Position numbers and translations under genes: made by a program
The notes under the pieces: model-generated
The model's database searches: none
What the model was told of the DNA's origin: nothing
Seen by the model: the letters and a program-made list of their open reading frames with translations, nothing else
Assembly: GCA_046346965.1 (NCBI GenBank)
Contig: JAXMHB010000010.1
Coordinates: 1-64,000 of the forward strand
Origin: JAXMHB01 sp046346965
GTDB lineage: Bacteria; Pseudomonadota; Gammaproteobacteria; Xanthomonadales; SZUA-5
DNA length: 64,000 nucleotides
Direction of reading: 5' to 3'
In this document: in pieces, positions 54,071 through 61,162 of the stretch
Position numbering within the stretch: the first letter of the stretch is position 1
How the letters are laid out: every line of letters starts with the position of its first letter

Positions 54071-54726
54071 CGCATGCAAGGCCCCCACGCGCGCACGGAG
54101 CCGCGCCACCTCGGACTTAGGCCGAATCCTTCGCGTCCCAGCAAGCACCACAGCAGCGAAAGCAACACCTGGATTGCCACAGCCCTCGTCCGCGTCGCGG
54201 ACAAGGGCTTCGCAATGACGCCGTACTACTTCCGGGCCTGCCCCAAACCCCGGCGTCATTGCGAGCCCTTGCAGCGCCCGTGGGCGCTGCGGGGGCGCGG
54301 CAATCCAGCTTCTCGCGTTTGCCTGTGCTCTGGCCTCATGGCTGCACCGACCACCACCAGCCACCGTAGGCCGGGTCCTTCGCGTCCCGGATGCATGGCA
54401 CTGCGACCCCATACGCGAGGCGCCCAGCGCTTGTCGGCGTGCGGACGGCCAAAGCCGCGGCCGCCGGCGCGATGGGACGCCATCGCATGCAAGGCCCCCA
54501 CGCGCGCACGGAGCCGCGCTACCTCGGACGTAGGCCGGGTCCTTCGCGTCCCAGATGACCGGCGTGGCGACGCCGCACACGCGGGGCGCCCGGCGCTTGT
54601 CGGCGTTTGGGCCCAAATCCCGGCGCCATCGCGAGCCCCCGCGGCACCCATCTCCGCCGCGAGGACGTAGGCCGGGTCCTTCGCGTCCCAGATGCATGGC
54701 ATGGCGACCCCGCCGCGCACACGAGG
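54071..54726. repeat. Cluster of inverted partial copies of the 225-bp repeat, with REP-like halves
   Basis: Words such as cgcgcacggagccgcg, acgtaggccgggtccttcgc and gcgcccggcgcttgtcgg occur at about 54071-54141, 54365-54445, 54484-54610 and 54664-54726. They are the reverse complement of parts of the tandem array at 42987-43545. REP-like halves (ggattgccac...cgcaatgacgcc at 54170-54225; ggcgtcattgcgag...ggcaatccagc at 54255-54312) are interspersed. Confidence 0.7.
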
Positions 54727-55044
54727 ATTTAACCAAACGCCCTCGAAATCGGATAGTCGCCATCCGCGGGCCTCCGCGATCTTCAGAGGCGTTCCGATCC
54801 CAGTACCATACGAGAGCTTGCCTGAGTAATCATCAAAGACATTTATGTAAAATAAGGTGCTTTCCTTCCTCTTGACTCCAATCAAGACATTTGGACCCAA
54901 AAACTGGCGTATCCCTCCAACATTACGAACCAATTCCCGATCAATTGTTCTCAGAGCGCCGGCATCGGATCCGATTCTTAGTCCCCATGCGGCTCCGGGC
55001 TCAATTGGCTCTTCTGATCGCCATCTAATGGAGTCGCCGGTCAC
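54256..55044 (-). CDS. Hypothetical protein whose 3' part is repeat-derived
   Basis: GTG 55044 overlaps the stop of the aspartyl protease gene (GTGA). The first 105-110 residues (RWRSEEPIEPGAAWGLRIG; FLGPNVLIGVKRKESTLFYI; ARGWRLSDFEGVWLNP) look like a real protein. From about 54726 the frame runs through the repeat cluster (repeated CIWDAKDPAYV/GTRRTRPT peptides) and stops only at 54256. Either the original 3' end was replaced by repeats or the ORF is a truncated gene. No family recognised for the N-terminal part. It is the third gene of a minus-strand operon. Confidence 0.5.
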   Translation of the reverse strand: MTGDSIRWRSEEPIEPGAAWGLRIGSDAGALRTIDRELVRNVGGIRQFLGPNVLIGVKRKESTLFYINVFDDYSGKLSYGTGIGTPLKIAEARGWRLSDFEGVWLNPRVRGGVAMPCIWDAKDPAYVLAAEMGAAGARDGAGIWAQTPTSAGRPACAASPRRSSGTRRTRPTSEVARLRARVGALHAMASHRAGGRGFGRPHADKRWAPRVWGRSAMHPGREGPGLRWLVVVGAAMRPEHRQTREAGLPRPRSAHGRCKGSQ

Positions 55045-55424
55045 GCTGGGAACTCCACGGTCAGGTTCTTAAGGTCAAGAACAGCCCCCATCTGCAGCAG
55101 AACGTCCAGCCCCAGGATTCCGTTCATCTGAAACCCATAGTCCAGACCACCGAACTCCAGTTCCACGGGCATCAACCGTTGGCCGGCGATGGAGATCGCG
55201 TCGATTCGCCTTGAGAAGACGTACTCGACGCCACCAACACCGCGAATTCTTCGAATGCTGTCGCTGGCTTCAGGGTGAATTCCGAGGGACGCCACGCAAT
55301 CGATTGACAGCAACGTGGTGGTCGAACCGGTATCGACCAGGATGTCGTCGATCTGCAGCGTTGCGCCGCCGTACGACAGGGTCACTGGCACGAACATCAA
55401 CGAATCGCGCAGCACCAGCTTCAT
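55041..55424 (-). CDS. Retropepsin-like aspartyl protease
   Basis: This 127-residue protein is a single-domain clan AA aspartyl protease: the catalytic motif is DDILVDTGSTTTLLS (DTGS at about residues 31-34), a flap-like region SDSIRRIRGVGGVEYVF follows, and the second hydrophobic-hydrophobic-Gly element is MNGILGLDVLLQMGAVLDL. With one DTG it must dimerise to be active. It has no signal peptide, so it is probably cytosolic. Start 55424 overlaps the upstream stop by 4 bp. The longer frame to 55565 lies inside the upstream gene. Substrate unknown. Confidence 0.82.
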   Translation of the reverse strand: MKLVLRDSLMFVPVTLSYGGATLQIDDILVDTGSTTTLLSIDCVASLGIHPEASDSIRRIRGVGGVEYVFSRRIDAISIAGQRLMPVELEFGGLDYGFQMNGILGLDVLLQMGAVLDLKNLTVEFPA

Positions 55425-55681
55425 GATGCGGCCCGGATGCCAATCCAGCGGCGCTCCTCGATGCGCAAGGTTTCGCGACTGGTGTGCACGAAGACGAATT
55501 CGCGTTCTGGAAATTGGCGATGCAGGCGCCGGTACACATCGAATGCGACCGCGCCATCGGGACATTTCTCGACGACAGTGATGTCGTCACCGACGAATAC
55601 CTCGCCTTCTTCGTGGAACTGGATTGCTTCGACGACGAGCCATTCGTCGGGATACGCGGCTCGAACTTCGGCCCATTTCAT
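55421..55681 (-). CDS. Small hypothetical protein coupled to aspartyl protease
   Basis: This 86-residue protein starts KWAEVRAAYPDEWLVVEAIQ, contains EVFVGDDITVVEKCPDGAVAFDVYRRLH and ends VFVHTSRETLRIEERRWIGIRAAS. The same type of small acidic 'YPDEWLVVEA' protein is often found immediately upstream of single-domain aspartyl proteases, where the two overlap by ATGA as here. It could be the substrate, a chaperone or a regulator of the protease; none of this is established. First gene of the three-gene minus-strand operon. Confidence 0.7.
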   Translation of the reverse strand: MKWAEVRAAYPDEWLVVEAIQFHEEGEVFVGDDITVVEKCPDGAVAFDVYRRLHRQFPEREFVFVHTSRETLRIEERRWIGIRAAS

Positions 55682-55854
55682 GTGTGGCTCCTGATGCAAC
55701 AATGATCGTGGCCGTCATCGCGGGCAGAGCCCTCTCCCACAGGTTCGTGAATGCCGGAGAAATGGCTGTTGATCAGCATGGCCTGCGTGCTCCTTCCGAA
55801 TGGAAAGCTGCCAGAAGTGCCGCAGAGCGCGCAAAAGGTCGCGCGCACTTCGGC

Positions 55855-58800
55855 CTACATATTCCTCCGATACTCCCCGCCCACCTCATACAGCGCATGG
55901 CTGATCTGCCCCAATGAGTGGGTTTTCACCGCTTCCATCAGCGCGGCGTACAGGTTGCCGCGGGCGCGGGCGATGGATTGGAGGCGTTTCATGGGGTCGC
56001 CGCCTTCGGGGGGGTTGGGCAAGCTTACGCCGTTGCGGGCGGTTTGGAAGGCTTTGACGTTGCTGATCTGCTGCTGTTTCTCAGCCTCGGTGCTGCGGAT
56101 CAGTTCGATGGTGGTGGCGACTTCGCCGGCGTGGTCTTTGGGCAGGAAGGTGTTGACGCCGATCAGCGGCAGACTGCCGTCGTGCTTTTTGTGTTCGTAG
56201 TACAGGCTTTCTTCCTGGATCTTGCCGCGCTGGTACATAGTGTCCATGGCGCCGAGCACGCCGCCGCGTTCGCTGATGGCCTCGAACTCTTTGTACACGG
56301 CTTCTTCGACGAAGTCGGTCAGGTAGTCGACGGCGAAGCTGCCTTGCCAGGGGTTTTCGCAGTAGTTGAGGCCGAGTTCGCGGTTGATGATCAACTGGAT
56401 GGCCACCGCGCGGCGCACGCTTTCTTCGGTGGGCGTGGTGATGGCTTCGTCATAGGCGTTGGTGTGCAGGCTGTTGCAGTTGTCGAACAGCGCATACAGG
56501 GCTTGCAGCGTGGTGCGGATGTCGTTGAACTGGATTTCCTGCGCGTGCAATGAGCGGCCGGAGGTTTGGATGTGGTACTTCAGCATCTGGCTGCGCGGGC
56601 TGGCGCCGTAGCGCTCGCGCATGGCGCGCGCCCAGATGCGCCGGGCCACGCGGCCGATGACGGTGTATTCCGGGTCCATGCCGTTGCTGAAGAAGAAACT
56701 CAGATTCGGCGCGAAATCGTCGATGTGCATGCCGCGCGCGAGGTAGTACTCGACGATGGTGAAGCCGTTGCTGAGCGTGAAAGCCAACTGGCTGATCGGA
56801 TTGGCGCCGGCTTCGGCGATGTGATAACCGCTGATCGACACCGAGTAGAAATTGCGGACTTTCTGGTCGACGAAGAACTGCTGGATGTCGCCCATCATCT
56901 TCAGCGCGAACTCGGTGCTGAAGATGCAGGTGTTCTGCGCCTGGTCCTCTTTCAAGATGTCGGCTTGCACGGTGCCACGCACGCTTTCCAGCGTGGCGGC
57001 GCGGATGCGGGCGTAGGTGTCGGCATCGACCACCTGATCGCCGCTGACGCCGAGCAAACCGAGGCCCAAGCCGTCGTTGCCATCGGGTAGCAGGCCGGCG
57101 TACTGCGGGCGCGGGCGATCCTGATACAGCGCGGCGATGCGCTCGCGCGCGGCTTCCCAGCGTTTGCCGTCTTCGCGCAGGTATTTCTCCACCTGCTGAT
57201 CGATGGCGGTGTTCATGAACATCGCCAGGATGATCGGCGCCGGGCCGTTGATGGTCATCGACACCGAGGTGGTGGGATCGCAGAGGTCGAAGCCGCTGTA
57301 GAGCTTCTTCATATCGTCCAGCGTGGCCACCGACACGCCTGAGTTGCCGATCTTGCCGTAGATATCGGGGCGCGGCGCCGGGTCTTCGCCGTACAGCGTG
57401 ACCGAGTCGAAGGCGGTGGACAGGCGCGCGGCCGGCTGGCCCAGCGAGAGGTAATGGAAGCGCCGATTGGTGCGCTCCGGCGTGCCCTCGCCCGCGAACA
57501 TGCGCGTGGGGTCCTCGCCGCTGCGACGATAGGGATAGACGCCGCCGGTGTAGGGATAAGCGCCCGGCAGATTCTCTTTGCTCAGGAAGCGCAGCAGGCT
57601 GGCCCAATCGGTAAACGTGGGCGCGGCGATTTTGGGGATCTGCTGGTGCGAGAGTGATTCGCGATAGTTCTCGACGCGGATCAGCTTGTCGCGCACGCGG
57701 TACTCGTTGACCGGCTCGACGATGGACTTGAGCCGCGCCGGCCACTCCTGCAGCAGCCGGATCGACTCGCTGCTGAGCGCACGCACGGCGTCGTTGTAGC
57801 GCTGGCGCAGCACGCGCAGCGCCCGCTCCTCGGCGAGGCGATCCTGGGCGCCCGCATCGAGCAGGTACGAACTGCGATCGGCACGCGCCGTGGTCGTCTC
57901 GGACTTTTCGGTGGCCTGCTCCAGCAGCGCCTCGGCCGGGTACAGATGCAGCGGCTGCGGACGCGCGCTATCGCCCATCTCGCCCAGCACGCGGTAGAAG
58001 CTCTCGGCGCGCGCGGCAGCTTCGGCCTGCGCGTCGATACCGCGATTGATGGTACGGCCCTGCTCGGCGATCTCCGCCAGATAGCGCACCCGCGCCCCCG
58101 GAATCAGCACCGTCGCCCGCGGCTCTTTCAGCGAGGTATCGAGCTGGGGCTCGAAATTACACCGCGCATTCCCGATCTCGCGCGCTTCTCCCTTGCCCCC
58201 TGCCCCCTGCCCCGCTTTTCCAAGCTTCTCCCGCAGCAAGCGGCACAGATTCACAAACATCCAGCTGACGCCGGGATCGTTGAACTGGCTGGCGATGGTG
58301 GGATACACCGGCACGTCGTCGTCCTTCATCGTGAAGGCGGTGCGGTTGCGCTTCCACTGCTTGCGCACATCGCGCAGCGCGTCTTCGGCGCCGCGCTTGT
58401 CGAATTTGTTCAGCACCACGAGCTCGGCGTAGTCGAGCATATCGATCTTTTCCAGCTGGCTGGGCGCGCCGAAATCGCTGGTCATCACGTAGATCGGGAA
58501 ATCGACCAGATCGACGATCTCGGAATCGCTCTGGCCGATGCCGGCGGTTTCCACCATCACCAGATCAAAGCCCTGGCTGCGCAGATAGGCCACGCAGTCC
58601 TTCAGCACGATGTTGGTGGCGACGTGCTGGCGACGCGTGGCCATCGAGCGCATGTACACGCGCGGGCTGCGCAGGCTGTTCATGCGGATGCGATCGCCCA
58701 GCAGCGCGCCACCGGTGCGCCGGCGCGTGGGATCGACCGAGATCACTGCGATGCGCATCTCCGGGAAGGAGGCCAGGAAGCGGTTCAACAACTCATCGGT

Positions 58801-59541
58801 GACGCTGGACTTGCCAGCGCCGCCAGTGCCGGTGAGGCCGATGACCGGGACGTGCGCTGCCGCGGGCGTGCCAACGACCGAGAGGCGGGACGCGGGACCC
58901 GGGACCCGGGCCCCGGAAGCAGCCCATGCCTTGCGCAGGGATTCGAGCTCCGCGTCCGCGATGGAACCACTCTCGATGGCGGAGAGCATCGCGGCGATGC
59001 GGACTTCATCGATGCGCCCATCGACCACCGCGCCCGTCCCCGGGTCACGGGTCCCAGGTCCCGCGTCCCGACTCTTCCGCCCCTTGTGCGCGCGGCGCAT
59101 CAGGTCTTCGATCATCGCGACCAGACCCATCTGCATGCCGTCGTTCGGGTGATAGACGCGTTCAACGCCGTAGGCGTGCAGCTCGGCGATTTCTTCCGGC
59201 GTGATGGTGCCGCCGCCGCCGCCGAACACGCGCACATGGCCGGCGCCGCGCTCGCGCAGCATGTCGACCATGTACTTGAAGTACTCCATGTGGCCACCCT
59301 GATAGGAGGACAGCGCGATGCCGTCGGCGTCTTCCTGCAAGGCGGCACGGACCACGTCTTCCACCGAGCGGTTGTGGCCCAGATGGATCACTTCGGCGCC
59401 CTGGCTCTGGATCAGCCGGCGCATGATGTTGATGGCGGCATCATGGCCATCGAACAGGCTGGCCGCGGTGACAAAGCGCAAGGGGCCCTGTCCGACCAGA
59501 CTGTCGCTGGCCGGCAGTTGCTGATGGGCGGACGTGCTCAT
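55855..59541 (-). CDS. icmF: Fused isobutyryl-CoA mutase (IcmF)
   Basis: This 1228-residue B12-dependent mutase fuses three modules. The first is a cobalamin-binding domain (FDGHDAAINIMRRLI, residues about 30-150). The second is a MeaB-type G-protein chaperone: P-loop GLTGTGGAGKSS near 240, ETAGIGQSD near 342, and NKFD near 392. The third is the mutase TIM barrel (AYPYTGGVYPYRR near 665, ending ALYEVGGEYRRNM). It isomerises isobutyryl-CoA and n-butyryl-CoA or related acyl-CoAs, with built-in reactivation. It is longer than typical IcmF (about 1090). Two linkers carry in-frame GTRDPG-like and GQGAGGKG inserts matching intergenic repeats. CGGAG ribosome binding site. Confidence 0.95.
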   Translation of the reverse strand: MSTSAHQQLPASDSLVGQGPLRFVTAASLFDGHDAAINIMRRLIQSQGAEVIHLGHNRSVEDVVRAALQEDADGIALSSYQGGHMEYFKYMVDMLRERGAGHVRVFGGGGGTITPEEIAELHAYGVERVYHPNDGMQMGLVAMIEDLMRRAHKGRKSRDAGPGTRDPGTGAVVDGRIDEVRIAAMLSAIESGSIADAELESLRKAWAASGARVPGPASRLSVVGTPAAAHVPVIGLTGTGGAGKSSVTDELLNRFLASFPEMRIAVISVDPTRRRTGGALLGDRIRMNSLRSPRVYMRSMATRRQHVATNIVLKDCVAYLRSQGFDLVMVETAGIGQSDSEIVDLVDFPIYVMTSDFGAPSQLEKIDMLDYAELVVLNKFDKRGAEDALRDVRKQWKRNRTAFTMKDDDVPVYPTIASQFNDPGVSWMFVNLCRLLREKLGKAGQGAGGKGEAREIGNARCNFEPQLDTSLKEPRATVLIPGARVRYLAEIAEQGRTINRGIDAQAEAAARAESFYRVLGEMGDSARPQPLHLYPAEALLEQATEKSETTTARADRSSYLLDAGAQDRLAEERALRVLRQRYNDAVRALSSESIRLLQEWPARLKSIVEPVNEYRVRDKLIRVENYRESLSHQQIPKIAAPTFTDWASLLRFLSKENLPGAYPYTGGVYPYRRSGEDPTRMFAGEGTPERTNRRFHYLSLGQPAARLSTAFDSVTLYGEDPAPRPDIYGKIGNSGVSVATLDDMKKLYSGFDLCDPTTSVSMTINGPAPIILAMFMNTAIDQQVEKYLREDGKRWEAARERIAALYQDRPRPQYAGLLPDGNDGLGLGLLGVSGDQVVDADTYARIRAATLESVRGTVQADILKEDQAQNTCIFSTEFALKMMGDIQQFFVDQKVRNFYSVSISGYHIAEAGANPISQLAFTLSNGFTIVEYYLARGMHIDDFAPNLSFFFSNGMDPEYTVIGRVARRIWARAMRERYGASPRSQMLKYHIQTSGRSLHAQEIQFNDIRTTLQALYALFDNCNSLHTNAYDEAITTPTEESVRRAVAIQLIINRELGLNYCENPWQGSFAVDYLTDFVEEAVYKEFEAISERGGVLGAMDTMYQRGKIQEESLYYEHKKHDGSLPLIGVNTFLPKDHAGEVATTIELIRSTEAEKQQQISNVKAFQTARNGVSLPNPPEGGDPMKRLQSIARARGNLYAALMEAVKTHSLGQISHALYEVGGEYRRNM

Positions 59542-59715
59542 GCGGGCTCCGGAATCGGGATGTCAGGAAGCGCGCAGTCTAGCGGGGATGGCGAGCACCG
59601 ACGCAGCACACCGCGAGTAACACCGGGTCTCCTTGGTCAACAGAGTTTGGGCTAACCTCCCCTCAACGCTGCGCCCAGCCCGGCGCACCGGGCTGGGCTC
59701 ATGCAGCGGACTGAC

Positions 59716-60999
59716 TCAGGGGCAGGTCATGCCTGGACCGCGCGCCAGTGTGCGTTCCAGGTTGAGGGTGCCGTTGCCGCCCCAGCCGGGCAGCGTCGGC
59801 GCGTAGGTCAGCACCATCTGGCCACAGTTGCGATAGCGCAGCGTGACCGTGCCCCAGGCTTCGCGCACCACTTGGGCGCTGTTGAAGCTGGCGCCGAAGC
59901 GGGCGCCGCGGGTGCGCACCACCGGGATCACGATGTCGGCGGTGAGCGCTTCAGTCGGATTGCGCGTGGTGCCGCCGACCAGATAGACCGGATTGCCATC
60001 GGGGTCGTAGGTGTACCAGGTGAAAAAGACGAACTGGTCGTTGGAGGTGGGCGCCGGGTGGTCGGCGATCTCCAGCAACACGCCTTCACCGTCGCGCAAG
60101 GGATTCCACCAGGTGCCGCCAAAGGTGGCGTCCACGTCCGGCAGACCGGTGACCTTGGACGGCGCGATCACCAGCTTGCCGACGCCGGTGGTGCTGCTGA
60201 TCGAGGTCAGGCGCACGTAGTAGGTGGTGCCCGCGCTGGCGCTCAGCTCGATCTCGGCCTCCAGGTTGCCGTTGATGTAATCGACGTCATCGCGGATATC
60301 GACCTGGGTCAGCGCATTCAGCGCGTTACCGGTGAACACCTGCAAGGCGGCGTCATAGGTGCTGTCCATCGTGCGGATGCGGTAGAAGCCGCTGCGGGTG
60401 GGCGTGAAGCGATACCACAGGGAGCGGTCGCCGAGAGCAGGCTCGCCTGCTTCCAGCGAGGCAGTCAGGTTGTTGATCAGTGCCACGCTGCCGTTATCCG
60501 CCACCGAGAGCGTGGCGGCATTGGCAAAACTGTCGTTGGCGTTGATCGGGCTCAGCGTGGTGCTGGTCTGCGTCTGCCAGGACAGCGTGTAGTTGCCGGT
60601 GGCGTTGTTGTAGCCATCGACTGCCACCCAGTAGGTGCCGGCGGTCAGATTGACGTCCACCTGGCTCCAGCGATTCGGCGAGGCGAAATCGTCGTTACCC
60701 GCGACCAGACGTGCTTCCGACAGATTGGCGCCGGCATAGACCGCCAGCGTGGTGTCGAAATCCGAGCCTTCGGTCTTGGCATTGAAGCGGAAATTCGAGG
60801 TGCTGGTGATGCGGAACCAGTAGCTGCGTCCGTAGGCGTAGGCGCTGATGCCAGCCTCACCGGTCTGGGCGGTGGCGGTGGCGGTGCTGCCGGTCAGCTG
60901 GCCGCCGGCAAAGGCCAGCGTGGTCGGCGCATTGAAGTTGTCATTCGCCTGCGCGCACAGCGGCAGGGCCAGGGCGAGGTATAGGGCGTGACGGCGCAT
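59716..60999 (-). CDS. Secreted protein with two PPC-like domains and Xanthomonadales WWNP C-terminal domain
   Basis: This 427-residue protein has a signal peptide (RRHALYLALALPLCAQA) and two bacterial pre-peptidase-C-like beta-sandwich domains (about 19-150 and 155-285). Each has an NDNF/NDSF start, a YWFRIT/LWYRFT strand, a DTTLAVYAG/DAALQVFTG strand and a closing TYWVAVDG/TYYVRLT. The C-terminal domain GGTWWNPLRDGEGVLLEI...FTWYTYDPDGNPVYLVGG is a common tail of Xanthomonadales exported proteins. AAGGAG ribosome binding site. No protease domain is attached. The 5' side faces the diheme cytochrome gene across 163 bp. Function unknown. Confidence 0.82.
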   Translation of the reverse strand: MRRHALYLALALPLCAQANDNFNAPTTLAFAGGQLTGSTATATAQTGEAGISAYAYGRSYWFRITSTSNFRFNAKTEGSDFDTTLAVYAGANLSEARLVAGNDDFASPNRWSQVDVNLTAGTYWVAVDGYNNATGNYTLSWQTQTSTTLSPINANDSFANAATLSVADNGSVALINNLTASLEAGEPALGDRSLWYRFTPTRSGFYRIRTMDSTYDAALQVFTGNALNALTQVDIRDDVDYINGNLEAEIELSASAGTTYYVRLTSISSTTGVGKLVIAPSKVTGLPDVDATFGGTWWNPLRDGEGVLLEIADHPAPTSNDQFVFFTWYTYDPDGNPVYLVGGTTRNPTEALTADIVIPVVRTRGARFGASFNSAQVVREAWGTVTLRYRNCGQMVLTYAPTLPGWGGNGTLNLERTLARGPGMTCP

Positions 61000-61162
61000 C
61001 GGAGGTCTCCTTGCTTGGGGTACTCCACTCCTAACGGAGCCGAGGGCCAAAAGCGGCAAGGTCCGACAAAAAAACTTGCAGCCCGCGGGCTGGATCACGG
61101 TTGCGCCGAGCATCGACGCGCAGGCTTGCACGGATTTCGCGCCTGATTGCGTGAGTGTGGCC

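Noticed and set aside
57946..59655. 569-residue plus-strand ORF
   Set aside because: Antisense to icmF, whose domains are unambiguous.
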